From Cerrena zonata (taxonomy: Eukaryota > Basidiomycota > Agaricomycetes > Polyporales > Cerrenaceae): a stretch of DNA of 64,000 nucleotides. A program made the position numbers and the translations under genes. The notes beneath the pieces are model-generated. The model was not told where the DNA came from. It saw only the letters and a program-made list of their open reading frames with translations, and searched no databases. Positions 1-12,263 of this stretch are shown piece after piece (position 1 is the stretch's first letter; each line of letters opens with the position of its first letter). The DNA lies in contig JASBNA010000026.1 of assembly GCA_038087015.1 (NCBI GenBank), positions 62,001 through 126,000 on the forward strand, in the 5' to 3' direction.

Positions 1-1
1 A

Positions 2-121
2 TACGATGCCCGTCTCGTCTCCGCAAATGGAAATGACCATCCTCTTGCTATCTCGTTCTATGTTCCGGCTACTTCCAACGTTCTCATCCCGCCTCAGCAT
101 AGTAACTATGGTCGTTACTGA
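2..121 (+). CDS. 3' end of an unrecognised gene (partial at window edge)
   Basis: An open frame enters from the left edge and runs 39 codons to a TGA at 119-121. The product is not recognised. It contains the segment NDHPLAISFYVP. A related, broken stretch recurs near 5480-5600 (NHPLGMSFYV in the same order after a similar DLRPV/DARLV lead), so this is likely coding sequence of a locally duplicated gene whose main body lies left of the window. No domain can be named. That it is coding is inferred from the repeat, not from a known family. Confidence 0.35.
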   Translation, partial: YDARLVSANGNDHPLAISFYVPATSNVLIPPQHSNYGRY

Positions 122-2423
122 ATAAATCATCGTCATGCCCTTCTCTCCCTCTAGTAATATGACGACGGCTTATGTTTCGATCCTCAACTGATCTGCAATC
201 GATACTGACATCTCCTTCGGTGCTTGCATCAGTAATGAACGTGATTACTGGGCGAAAGACTTCCAGACGCAATCGTCTGTGTATTACTGCCTGGCCGTTT
301 ATTAGGCTGCGACGTACTCGGAGACGACGTTGTTGTAGAGACAAGAATACCTCTTTATTGTACGCCCACTCGATCTCAATGGTGTTGAATTAAACGTTTT
401 GAAATTCGCTTTTTCTATCAGGAGCTCGATCCCCAACACTAAACGTGAACAGTATCCTTCCATACTCCGATAGTTGATACTCAAGTTCTTTTACTCGAAC
501 TCTCTGTTCTCTCGCTGAGCGAAGCCCGCAATTGACGGCGATATTGTTGACATTCCAAATCCGAACTACTGCTTTCTGGGTCATCTCCAACCGTCTATCA
601 TGAAGGAGTTGTTTCGCGTCTCTTTCGTCTAATACTACCAAACACATCACGGCAATCGAAGTACATGCTCCCCAACCTCGCGTGCTACTTTTCTTCTCCC
701 ACACGCATCCAAGTCAGGTTGTGTGCCTTCCACGTGGTATAATCTTTGTATACGATACCTTCACATGATGGTTTGACGAGAGGGAAGCAGTGGGATGCCA
801 TGAGAAGTGCGAGTATGCGAGGGCTGAGAACGTCGAATGGTCACAAGAGGACTGCTATTGGTGAGTGATTGCCCTGGTCGCGTCGAATGAAATCCGAATG
901 TGTTTAATCTCGTCAAATACGACCGTACTTATCCTTCTCGTCCGCATATACGGCGACCTTCATTTGATGAAATAGAGCTCGATGATTACTCATGTTCGGC
1001 GCGAACGAATACGGTCTCGACGAATCGGTATTTTCTATTTATTGTGTATAGACTCAGTATTCGACGCAGATTATCAGATGGGCATATATGGGTTAGAATT
1101 TATATTATTCAAATTCTTTCGGTGGTAATCTGTATCTTACATGGAAAAGCCTTTGAACACGCTCAGAAGCAGGCTGAGTATACGTAGGATATAGGAAGAC
1201 TTGTGATGTTGGAGGTTCATTCCTTGATTAGTCCAAAGGAACTACCGCGTCGCCTCGAGCTAGGTGATCCAACGCGGATATATAAAAAGCGAGTGTCGAA
1301 TCAATCCATGCTGCTCACCACGACTGAGTGTATGCGACGGCTTTTATGTATACCATAGTGCAATGACGAATACATAAGGAAGGAGCCAAAGCGAGACAGA
1401 GAAGGCGGACTCAAACGTGAGATAGAATGGTGCAGAGGTTAATGTGTGAAAGCATCGATAGATAGAGTGAAGGAATCACCAGTACTTTCGACATCTTTCT
1501 TTAGGGAGCGGCGAACAGGGACGACGTCAAGAGGCACTAACTTCGACTGGGAAAGTCACGGAGAATGATCCAGAGGCTAATACGTATAGCACACCGCGAG
1601 GAGCTCAAATTATGGGTTATATGAGTCTTCTATGTCTCCGTTAACAGTACTACTGGAGAACGCTTGAACATCCTAATGAGGTGGTATTTTCGGGGTCGCT
1701 GTTCGAGACTGAGGCAGTTTGAGCATACAGTGAGTCTTAGGGACGGCAGCTGGCCTGACAGCACGTAGTGCGGTACTTCAAGTTCCATTTCAAATTCGAG
1801 TGCGTTGGGCTTGGATATTATATGCAGAGGTTAAGAGAGAAACACATATAAACTATAACGAGTTCAAAGAGCGACCTCGAAAGCCAGCAAGTCGGCGATC
1901 GCCGATCAAAGCAGGTCTGTTCTACCCATCCCGGTTCTCACCGGCAAAGTTCAGGAGTTCTGCTTCAAGAATATTGAGGTCAGTCTGAATCTATCATCGG
2001 GTATGTTTCTCCTCCTGCACTGTCTTCAGCCTCTGCTTGACGATGTGCCGCTCATTCTCGGGCGTTCTCTCGCTCCGCATACCAACAGCCACTGGCATGA
2101 GGTAAGCCATATGCTATACATACACAGGTACGTGAATGCACTATGTATTAATATTGGTACCCTATCACCTTTCCACCAATTCGCTCCCCTTCACCCTACA
2201 AACACATAGTAGTTCAATCCGAGTCATAACGGATACCCTCTCTCTGGTATGCCTCGTAATTCCTGTTCATGAATTGCGATATTCTAAACAGGATTACAGC
2301 CGCCACAGTTCTGTGAACATTGAGATGAGGCATTTAGCCAGCACTACCTGGTACGTCTCGCGATTGATCTCTTAAGGGCATGACTAAGGTCTTTTATTTA
2401 TCCTTCTTTCTGGCTGTATAGGA
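122..2423. other. Stretch without recognisable gene
   Basis: Only short open frames in all six frames, none with recognisable motifs or supported by a second copy in the window. The right end (about 2000-2420) may hold a short 5' exon of F-box copy A, as copy B has two short exons ahead of its main exon, but no start could be fixed. Confidence 0.5.
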
Positions 2424-3979
2424 ACGACTGGGATGATTACTTCATGCATACCGATGAACCGGGAACGTCAGCATCTTGGTCAACAGCAATTACCAAGGAC
2501 ATTGTGGTCTCCTCATACGCTGAAGGGACTGCGCGCAATGATACGTCTTGTGCTCAGAGGATCGAACCAAAACAGGACGAACTCTCGGCTCTACCAGCGG
2601 TTGTGAGTGATTGTGATAAGTGGATACGCAATAGTATCCTTGGTGCTCTGCAAAGTGCGACTACCGTCTACAATAGGTGTGTATGCATTAGCTTCTGTGT
2701 TGCCTACAATAGTGCTAATACCACTTTCTTTAAGGATGACCGAGAGATACAACCGATCTGGAGACGGCGTCGAAGTCACCGCCGGAGATAGGTGCAGTAC
2801 ATCATTACACATCCAGAGGATCCCACTGATCTATTGGCCAATTATTGTGCGATGTTTGTGAATGGTCTAGGGGACATGATTTGCAACGCTCTTCAAGACT
2901 CCCAACAGAGATCTACGAAATGATCATCGATCATGTAGCTGTAACGGTATCTGGCCATTACAATAGAAGCGATCTTGCGCGTTGTGCCCGTGTCTGTTGG
3001 GCATGGGTGCCTCGAGCACAAATGCATCTCTTCTCCTCTATCTTTCTACTTCTACCCCCTGTAAAACAACCAATCGCGAGTTTTCAACGGGCTGTACGCC
3101 AGAAACGCTTCCTGCTTCAGTACATCAAAGCCATGACGTGCAGTGTAGAATATACAGCCACCAGGTCGCGACAAATGACTCTCCTCACTTCGTACCACAT
3201 GCCTAACCTGAAACAATGCTGCATCTCATACCTGGACTTGAAAACCGAGCATCCATCCCTGTCTAGATTCCCCTCATCCGCTACTTCATTACGGAAATTG
3301 GAACTTATGTATTGCAATACTGGGGATGTTAATCAACTCTGTCGGTTCCTCACCTCATTCCGCTCTCTGTCTATAGTGGTTATCACCTGGCCTTTGGATC
3401 CAGCCTTTTGCGGGCATGATCTCCCACACTTGCAGTTCAATCGTTCAAAGTGCTCCTTGCGGACATTGGCATTAGGGTTTACACCCAACCTATCCCCGTT
3501 GCTAAAATCCTTCATCAAAGCCCGTCCCTTTATCTCTCATCTGAGACATCTTATCGTCCCATGTGAGCGTTTTACGACGGCCTCGTCTTCACTCCATGAT
3601 ACCACAGAGCTACTAGAGCACTGTAGCCAGTCCCTTGAAGAGGTCACTGTGATAGTGGGACACGTTGTGATGGCAAAGTTCGATTCTTTATGTACGTAGA
3701 TCGGAGGCATATTTCTGAGTATATTTGGTGCTGATGCTCCAATCTCTAGCCTCCTTTAGCTTTTCTCTGGAGCCACAATTGTCGGTCACGGAGCGAAAAT
3801 TGTTCACTGACGATGTTGGGTGTCTCGATGAAATCCTTTCCGGAGAAATGTTTCGGTCATTTCGCAAGCTTCGGATTAGAGCGGACATAGTGACACCTAC
3901 TGAGTTGCCGTTTCCAAAGCTCAAAGAACGGAAGGTTGATGTTGATGTCAGTGACAAGGACGACCCGATACCATTCTGA
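2424..3979 (+). CDS. F-box protein, tandem copy A (apparently intact)
   Basis: Predicted F-box protein, a probable substrate-binding adaptor of an SCF-type (Skp1-cullin-F-box) ubiquitin ligase. Exons read 2424-2676, 2735-2791, 2871-3691 and 3750-3979, with GT/AG introns of 58-79 bp. From the ATG at 2444 the frame stays open for 446 residues to TGA at 3977-3979. An acidic, Ser/Thr-rich N-terminal region precedes the F-box, which begins LPTEIYEMIIDHV and continues to ARVCWAWVPRAQ. The rest is leucine-rich with spaced LR..L..L strings, suggesting LRR-like repeats. The 5' start is uncertain: copy B has two extra short upstream exons and their counterparts here are not clear. Copy B and relic C confirm the exon structure. 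F-box assignment is fairly secure; the target is unknown. Confidence 0.72.
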
Positions 3980-4259
3980 TATGTAAGTAACCTGTGTACC
4001 TTCTGAGCCATTTTGTGAATACTTATCGTTCCGGTATTTGGAGTATTTAGCTGTCCGTCTCTGTTTGCATCGACTTGGATACACTGTTGGCCAAGTCAAG
4101 CTTTTCTTACGGCTCTCGAAAGCCCTACACCCCCGCTCATATATTAACATTCAACTTAATCGCATACCCACCTTTTCTATATCACCTTTCTTTGTTACGT
4201 CGCTTCATTCGTATTTATTTCTGATTGACTTTGTCGATTGATTTTTCCTTTACCACCTC

Positions 4260-4985
4260 GTCGCTTTATTGGAGATGAAATGGTCTTGTAGGTGGACATG
4301 GTATCCTTCTCATTATCCTGACTGCCATGTAGATCCCAGACGACCTCTTTCAAAGCAACATCTCTCCATCACACCGAAAAGATCTTCTGTATTACCAATG
4401 GTATATTGCAGCTGCAGTAAATGCATTCTCTCGCGACCACCACGACGTGGTACTCACCCACCGACGTTGGCTGATCGGTCTATCTTATGAAGTTGTTCGT
4501 CTTATCACCCATGATGAATGGACATTCGACATCATTCACCCTTCCTTTTTAGTTGAATTTGAGGCAGGCGATTGGGACTGCGGTGCTTGCGGGGTGCTTG
4601 CGGGGTGCTCTGGTGGTCGATTTTTCCAACATGGTTACTCTTGAACCGTCTGCCACGTTTGCCATCCGTTGGATCGTTTTCCCACTTCTGTGGAACTGTA
4701 CCTCGATATGACACAGTGCTTTCGGGAATTACAGTCTCGTGGTTCTGTCTCGCTTTACTGGGAATATAATTTTCCGTATAGCAAGTGTCCGAGGTGGTGG
4801 AATGTGTCTGAAGCGGAGGTTGGGGTATGTCCTTCTTCTATTTTGATTTGTCGGTTTGATTTTTGATGTTTTATGGTTATGTTTATGCTCATTGTTTGAC
4901 ACGCTCGTTCTCTCTAGGTTTACTCCGCCATGCGATATGTAACAACTAAGCGACTGCTCATGCTCGCGATTCAATGCGTATGATA
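4260..4985 (+). pseudogene. Unrecognised coding relic downstream of F-box copy A
   Basis: A short intron (4288-4332) leads into an open frame from 4333 that looks like real protein (segments DLLYYQWYIAAAVNAFSRD and RRWLIGLSYEVVRLITHDEW). It runs into a tandem GGTGCTTGCGGG repeat near 4580-4610 and a stop near 4642. A second protein-like frame (4669-4827, containing YWEYNFPYSKCPRWWN) follows in another register and ends at a possible splice donor GTATGT. The most economical reading is an eroded multi-exon gene with at least one frameshift near the repeat. No family recognised. Confidence 0.3.
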
Positions 4986-5216
4986 ATTTTTGTTACAGGG
5001 AGATGGCTGACTTTGATACATAGGATTATGGGTCCGCCGGTTGTAAAGCGGGATCTACCTCGGTAATATATGTATTTTACTTATGATATATGAGTCCATG
5101 TCCTCTGACGAGCGAATGTTGTTCAATATGATATTTATTGCCTTTTGAACATGTCCTCAATTCGCAGCATTTCTTGTTTAGTACCTGCCTGTTTTGCAGT
5201 TTCTCTGAAATAAACA

Positions 5217-5640
5217 TCCTCAAGCTGGTAGAGACAGAGGAAGAAGCACGCAAAGAGGTCGACGAAGAGTGGAAAGACGAAAGGAAGTACGCATGTTGGC
5301 CAATAGGAAGCCGCTGATCAACCACGTGGAGCTCCGGCTGTATCGGAATTGTAACCTTCACAAGCAACAGCGGAGGGCGTATCATACTAGCCTCCTCTTC
5401 ACCAGCTGCTCCTATAATAACAGACTTCTCGGTCCTCGAGCTGGAGACCTGGACATCTGATACATCGATCCTAAGATGACAATGCTCGATTTGCGTCCCG
5501 TCCTCGTATACAATCATCCTCTTGGTATGTCGTTCTATGTTCGGCCCTTTCCTACTGCCTCATTCTACTTCAGCGTGGTGATGATGGTCTTTGAGTCAGC
5601 TTTCTTCTACCACCTCAACTCAGCGTAAGCACATTTGCCG
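5217..5640 (+). pseudogene. Degraded relative of the gene at the left edge
   Basis: Plus-strand frame with one internal stop, containing ETEEEARKEVDEEWKDERKY followed by a Ser/Thr-rich stretch, then a shift into a frame holding NHPLGMSFYVRPF, which resembles the fragment at 2-121. The DNA around 5505-5560 is visibly similar to that around 37-90. Read as a decayed duplicate. The minus-strand open frame at 5077-5517 overlaps it and is taken as a shadow. Confidence 0.3.
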
Positions 5641-7100
5641 AGAGAAAGTTCCCGACCAAAGCAAACATAGTAGAAGCCACATTCGACTCCAACCGACCTT
5701 CCACTGGCTATGGACTATGATATGGACTACCGTACTGACTCTTTACTGATGCTTAACCGGCGGTGTCACTTTTCTCAGTGTTATGGTTGTACACTCAACG
5801 ACTCGTCCATGGTTTCGGCACTGCAAACGAGCTGAGCGAAAAAGAAATGTAGGGACTCGGAAACAAGGTACTTGCAGAGGTAAGCAACACCCCCTTGAAC
5901 GAGCGAATATGCATCTCCTGGATCTAAAGGGCACTGACGTGAGCGTTTTCAGAGGGGAGGGTCTTTCGTTCGCCACACATCCCTTTGCTATCCCCTAGTT
6001 CACACTCGAGGCTACATCGCTTTTCTCTATGAAGAGCTCTCCTTAGGATCCGGTCGACTAACTCGAGATTGGTGTAGTTCTACGTACTGTGGTAATAGAC
6101 GCAGCCCGCACTCTTTCTTGTCCCTTCCCACTCAGGCTAATTCAATACGAATACAACTACCTTGCCAATCAAAATCTCACTTATACGTTCTCTGTCCGTT
6201 ACGCGAGAGGAAGCAATGAATAAGTTTGAACATGCGGTGGGAAATGATAATGGTCGTTGGTTGTGAAAGGTGCGTTATTTCGATTCTTAACGAGAACTCG
6301 TAGTCACGTTTGGTCGTGTTGTCACCTCTCCATATAATGTTTCGAACAGGAATGTACCTAGACATCTTTCGCGTCCACGAATCGAATATACTCATTTGGT
6401 AGGACAGTTGACGGATGGATCACCCAGGACGTCCCTGACATTTGGTGAAGTTCTATCATCGCCAAGTCCCTGTGAAGGCTCATTCTCATGGGACCGCTGC
6501 GGGCCTTTTTACTCAAATCGAATGCTGTAGGTTCATTGTCTAGGCCGATGTAACATTCTATTGACCTAAGTTCAGCAGTTTAGGACGCTCTGGTATGTAG
6601 AGTCATATCCTCGACATGAAGGTGTGAGATATAAGCAATACTCCCCCGCTCTCAGATTGTCCGTCCGTAGCCTTAGCGTACTTACGCTCCCTGCAATTCT
6701 AGAACTACGATATAATCCACCTCAAAGACCCTTGTCACTTTACGAAAGGGGTTGCGTATTGCAGCGAGGCGACAAACATTCCATCGTTTCCCTCGCGGCT
6801 GTCGTGTCTCGAGCCTTCGCTATTCGACAAAGCGCCGTCCGTTCTCATGAGACTTGTTCTTATCAGTACCCACATCACCGTCTTTCTGGGTTGAGGCAGG
6901 GTTGAATGTAATTGATTCAAGGCGATACCACGAAGTCTGAGCTTTGATTCAGAGTAGAAGAGATGTTGCAGGGTCTGTGTCACCTGCCAGTTTACTCCAT
7001 ATGCGCGCCCAAGGAGGTGGTTGCAATAAGTACTTATTAGTATCTCATGGCTTGCCTATCGATCCCCTCCTCTCTCCCACAGGCATATACCCCGATCGTA
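5641..7100. other. Stretch without recognisable gene
   Basis: Several 60-90 codon open frames on both strands, none with motifs or repeats elsewhere in the window. The last tens of bases are the presumed 5' untranslated region and promoter of F-box copy B. Confidence 0.45.
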
Positions 7101-10100
7101 ATGGACAACATCTCATTGGTATGTCTCAGAGTGTTTGCTGAACGAAACCATGTTCTCTCTGACGGTTCCATTTCACATGGACCTCATGTCTTCCGACACT
7201 TCTTATAGGATAACTCCCCCGAATCCGCAGAAGTTGGGACGGAATATCCAGCTACCACTGGCTCGTACGTACCAGGTTTTGATATGTCTACCCTTGTCAC
7301 TGAGGCTTTACACCCGTTTCTCCGGCCCTCTAGGAATACCGAGAGTTCGTCATACAGTGACGCACCAACACCAGAGTCAGAGTCTTGGTCACCCGGGCCG
7401 GCGATCGATAGTGGTTCTGCGCTCTCTATATCCGCTGAAGGGACTGTACGTAATGTGATGCCTTCTGCCGGGGGGGCTGAACCTCATATTGACGTCTCGC
7501 TGGCCCTGGTCGTGAGCGACTCTGAAAAGAGAGCATGCGATGACATCCCCGGTGCTTTGAACATCGAGGCCGTACCTAGTGATAGGTATGTATTATCCCC
7601 CGTCTTCAATAAGTATTGTCTAAATATAGTGCTGGATGATTCTTCTCTAAGGCAGACCGAGAGACTTGGACGCATACACGACGACAGCTCGGAGGACAAA
7701 ATAACCGCTGGAGATAGGTACAATTTACTTTTACTCATTCTCAGTGCCCTCCTCTTCTTATTAAATTTCTACGGAACTTGTGATATGATAGGGTACAGGT
7801 CGGGTTTCCCTCTTCAAAATTTCCAACTGAGATCTACGAGACCATCATTGATCACATGGCTGGCGGGACATCCGACTTTAAAAGTAGGGGCGATCTTGCA
7901 TGTTGTGCCCGAGTCTGTCGAGCATGGGTACCTCGGGCACAGATGCATCTCTTTTCCATTATTGTATCCGGCTTCCCGGCGAAACCAGTGGGCGTTCAGG
8001 AGGCCGTACGCAGGAAACCTTTCTTGCTTCAGTATATCAAGTTATTCAGTGCAGATTATGACGACAAGGAGCCACAACCAGAGGTTTTGCTCACTTCGTA
8101 CCACATGCCTAATCTGAAGCGATGGCACATGTCATCGCTGGACTTGAAAACAGCGCATCCACGCCTGTCTAGATTCCCGTCAATCGCTAGTCATCAGCAT
8201 TTCTACACATTTTTACTTTGACCTTTGATGGTCTCTAGTGGTCCTCCCACGCCCTTTCGACCTTTCACATTTGAATTTGGTGGGAGTACCAAAGGCACAA
8301 AGGTGCCGAAGGTACTCCAGAGTACACGGAGACTCAAAGGTATACTACATTAGAATCTTACTCAAAGCTAGAGATAATGTCTATTGAATAGTCTGTGGAA
8401 TAATGAGTCTTGTCCCTTCTCACACAAAACTTCGCATGTATAGAACAACAATACATAGCACTGTAGATACAACTGACCACCAACGGTGGTCGCCTGAAGT
8501 AACATGAACGGGATACAAAAATTCATAACGTACTATGTTTCCCTGTCTCTCGCATTCCCAAGCACCTCTTTCATGGTCAGCGACCTCTCTCCGTCTGTCG
8601 ATCAAAGCCGTTTCGGTCATACACAACATTAGTCTAGGTGATGGCTAGAGGATACCAGTTGATGCCTTTTGTGCTAGACTAGTCAAAAGGTCATGAGAGA
8701 TATGCTTGTAATCGAAAGGAGGTGAATTGCAATCAGATCGTCGATGTGGGAATGACGAGAGGACACCTATTTCATCCTTTGCAGGTTGTCGACATAAGGG
8801 AGGAGACGCAAGAGGGAAGGGAAACAAGGTCCGTAATAGTTGCGCAGTCATCTAGCTAGAGAATAAAATCAGACAACAGTGTTCCTGGAGGGGCTGGAGG
8901 CAATGGCAATGAGTTTGTTGCCTCTTGAGGCTATGTCTGAGTCTTGGTAGCAGAGAACAAAGGCGAGCTGATGAGCACGATCAGCTCAGTGCTTATAAGT
9001 GTTGAGTTGAGGCTGCTAGAGGTTGCCGTTCTCGAGGAGGGACTCTGGAGGCAAGCTGCGCGGAGGATTACGACCACAGTGTGAGAGCGACGGCGGTGAC
9101 AACGATAACAACGAAGACTTAAAGAAGGGACGGAATGGGATCAGAATGGAGAGGACCATTTTCAAGGCATAGTATGAGCCTCAATGGTGGGTTGGCTTAG
9201 ATTGAACTCGAAGCCTGAATATGAATATTGAAAGTGAACATTTAGAATCGGTGGAGTTTCAACGTTTCAACGTTAAGTTGAAGTTCTTGGAGTCACTCAT
9301 GTCACGCATCACAAAGCACGTGCATCGTGTTGCAATTGTCCCATCACTCGTCGCCAACGAGCGATAACACCATCTCACTCTCGTACTACATAGAACTCCT
9401 CCGAGTCCTCCTCCCACTAGTTTCCTCAAGTGCTGCTTCCTGTACGTTTCTCTTTTCTCTAGATATAAGTTCTCTTCTCAGCAATTGTTAAAGTTTATGT
9501 GATAGCGATATACCGGACATTAGTCCGTCAACCGTGCATACGTGTCATGTATCATTAAGTAAGTTCGTTCAGATATCTTCGAATCCTAGCAACTTGATAA
9601 GGTTGCAAATAGCAATCACCGCTACTGTAGGAATCTGGGCGATCACGAGTGGCATCTGCCCGCAAGGTGCCATCCGGAGTGCGTGCATAGCACCATCTCT
9701 TCCAACTTTCAATAACCCGAACTGTATTCATTCTGTAATGCGAAACCTGTGTGAGTTTCATCTTCACTCTCCTGACTAGTACTCTCTGACTGTCTGTTGT
9801 AGGTAGTTCGTCTCTCTACATTCCGAATGCGACACATTTATCTCGGAGAGTTTTGATCGAGCGGGGTCGGTTTCTGCCTACACAGAGAATGTTGTTGTGT
9901 GTGGCCTGCATTGTAGTGATGGTAGTGGGAGGGAATCGGGAAGGCGGGGGATGACTGAAAAAGGATACTGCTGCGAACACCCTTGACACCATTCACAGTA
10001 GACTAATATGTAGTTTCAAGCATCAGTAATAGTATGTATTGTATCGAAAATATATTTGATGCCCTATTCTATTTGATTACAGTGTGACTGAGGCCTCCTC

Positions 10101-10995
10101 AAAATGACTCTATGCCTCTGGACTTTTGCCTCTGAGTGCTCTTTGAGTTGACTCTACTGCGCCTCGCAAAAGGGAACCTACTTAATGCCTTTGACTGCCT
10201 CCCGGCTTTCTGTGTCTCTCAGAGGCGCTGAGAGGCCGTGGAAAGGTCGGCAAAGGTCAGAGACGAAATGTGTGAAAATGCTGATGCCTACTTCGTTGCG
10301 TATATTGCAACTTGACTTTTGCAGAACTGGAGATATAAATCAACTATGCCGGTTCCTCACTTCATTCCGGTCTCTATCCATCTTGTCCTTGAAATGCGAT
10401 AGTATTGCAACCTTCCACGGCCGTGATCTCCCACATTTACAATTCAATCGCTCGAAATCCTCCTTGAAAATCTTAGCAGTAGAATTTGTACCCAATCTAT
10501 CTGCACTACTGAATTCCTTCATCAAAGCCTCTCCCTTTGTCTTCCATCTGAGACATCTTGTCATCTCATGTGGATATTACAAGATATCCTCCACCGCACT
10601 GCAGGATATTACAGCATTACTACAGCATTGTAGCCAGTCTCTTGAAGAGGTCACTGTGCACTTAGGAAGCTTTTCAGTAAAATCTTACACCTCCTTATGT
10701 ATGTAGATCATTAACCTTGTTGTGAGCGCAGTTGGTGCTAATATTTCAATCTCTAGCTTCCTTCGAGCTTTATCTATATGAACGGGAAGTCTCAGATAGA
10801 GAGAAGAAACTGTTTTCTGATGATATTAGGCCTCTCGATGACATTCTTTCCGGGGAAATGTTTCGTTCCTTTCGCAAACTTCGAATTAGAGCCCATCTAT
10901 TGGAGCCGATTGAGTTTAGCAAACTCAAAGCGCGGAAGGTTGAAGTTTATATTGATGGCGATGACAGATATATACGTGAGTGTGTACTGTTATGA
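7101..10995 (+). pseudogene. F-box protein, tandem copy B, split by a 2.1-kb transposon
   Basis: Second copy of the F-box gene. Exons: 7101-7118, 7209-7264, 7334-7585, 7652-7717, 7792-8189, then a non-autonomous element (8190-10287), then 10288-10698 and 10757-10995. ATG at 7101 was chosen because the short first exon and following exons join in frame. The F-box reads KFPTEIYETIIDHM and is followed by ARVCRAWVPRAQMHLFS, matching copy A residue for residue over long stretches. After the insertion the frame resumes exactly where copy A continues (TSLR.L.L..C.TGD.NQLC). Apart from the insertion the exons look open, so the insertion is probably recent relative to the duplication. The 3' flank of about 50 bp also matches copy A, so the duplicated unit includes downstream DNA. 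A truncated F-box protein ending in the element is still possible. Confidence 0.75.
8190..10287. mobile_element. Non-autonomous Plavaka-type element in F-box copy B
   Basis: A 2.1-kb insertion bounded by inverted termini. Left end reads CATCAGCATTTCTACACATT from 8192. The right end, read inward on the minus strand from 10286, starts CATCAGCATTTTCACACATT. Both are followed by a GACCTTTG motif. The uninterrupted copies A and C show that CTA at 8187-8189 and 10288-10290 is a 3-bp target-site duplication. No transposase is encoded; internal open frames are short and unsupported. The same CATCAGC terminus bounds the Plavaka elements at 19179, 23709, 25151 and 35307, so it is probably mobilised by a Plavaka transposase. 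The exact outermost base is uncertain by one nucleotide because the left end has one extra base. Confidence 0.82.
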
Positions 10996-12263
10996 CATGT
11001 AGGTAACATTTGTATCTTGAAGGCCGTTTTGCTTATACTCTACTTCGGTTTTGTGATATTTAGTTCTTCATGTCCGGTTTGGTTGACTCGAATCCATTGA
11101 TCACCAAATAAAGCTCCTTGCTTTCGCCATCTCTTGAAAGCTATGCACTTTCTCGTCCGAGTCGCATGCTAGTATCTTGTCCGTTGTATTAGTGCTTCAT
11201 GAAGGACCGAGCCTCGTCTCCTTTTTCGATTTTTTCAGATTTCCGTATCACCCTCCTTGCTTCATTACTTCGTGTTTCCCTGTACTGCACATCTCCATCA
11301 CCCGTATTTGACTCTACTGAATGATTCCCCGTTTATTATCTTATCGTTTTATGTTTCCAATTCGTTTCTACCCATCCGCAAGTAACCGACCCACGTGGAA
11401 GCGCTTCTCTCAAATGGTTGGTCTTGGGGACTGGTGATCGGTTGACCTGTGACCGCCTTTTCAATTATCAAGTTGCTCATGGCATTGGTACTATGATAGC
11501 TCCGCTGGATTACGCTTCTACACTGGGAATGGGATTGCGAGTGCTACACTGGGATGTACGTCGTGCACTACTCTCTATCTCATAATGCTCTCATACTTGT
11601 ATAGACTCAATTACTCCTCAACTTTCCAACTGGAACTCGGCTGGTAAATCTTGTTCAATGAGTGAGCGTGTCCATCTCTGGCCCCTCTTACCGTTTTTGT
11701 TTAGATTCCCCGCTGAGGCTCTTTTCGCAGGTTGTCGGTCTTTTGTCCGGTTCGAGTTGTGGTACTGACACTCTTGTCCCAAAATCAATGTCAACGATCG
11801 AACTCGACTTTCTAGTGATAGACTTTGCATTTGGCCGATTCTTGGGGACTTTCCGATTTGACAACAGTACAAATAACGTTCTGACTAACTTTCCAACTGA
11901 CGACAAGATCTATCATCACGCTCGCCATTCGCATCTCAGAGCGTCGAACTGCGTTTGATTGGTAATACCATTCGGCTTCAGTGTTAAGTGATTTATTGAT
12001 CCAAATTGTCAATGCCAATTCCGCATATAGAAAACACTGACCAATGAGTTTACCAGATCGCTGATCACAGAAGGAGACAGTTCAGAAACCGAGATTCGAC
12101 AGCTTCCCGCAAGACCATTTGCTTATCTACCGCAAAAAATATTACCCGTTCTCAGTACGAGCTTGAGCCTAGGCGGAGCAGCACCGCTCGATCTCATGAA
12201 ACATGATTATTTGAATATGCTACCTGTTTCGAGAAGTAAGCGCGTCATGATCGTTGGTAGAGG
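10996..12263 (+). pseudogene. Unrecognised coding relics downstream of F-box copy B
   Basis: Two patches look like former coding sequence. One is an open frame of about 65 codons at 11365-11556 (segments VTDPRGSASLKWLVLGTGD and YQVAHGIGTMIAPLDYAS) followed by a possible intron. The other, about 11890-12238, reads ITLAIRISERRTAFDW, a TAA stop, then SASVLSDLLIQIVNANSAY, a one-base shift, then a clean stretch containing RPFAYLPQKILPVLSTSL and PLDLMKHDYLNMLP. The register changes and stop indicate decay. No family recognised; it could be one eroded gene. Confidence that something coding once lay here is moderate; product unknown. Confidence 0.32.
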
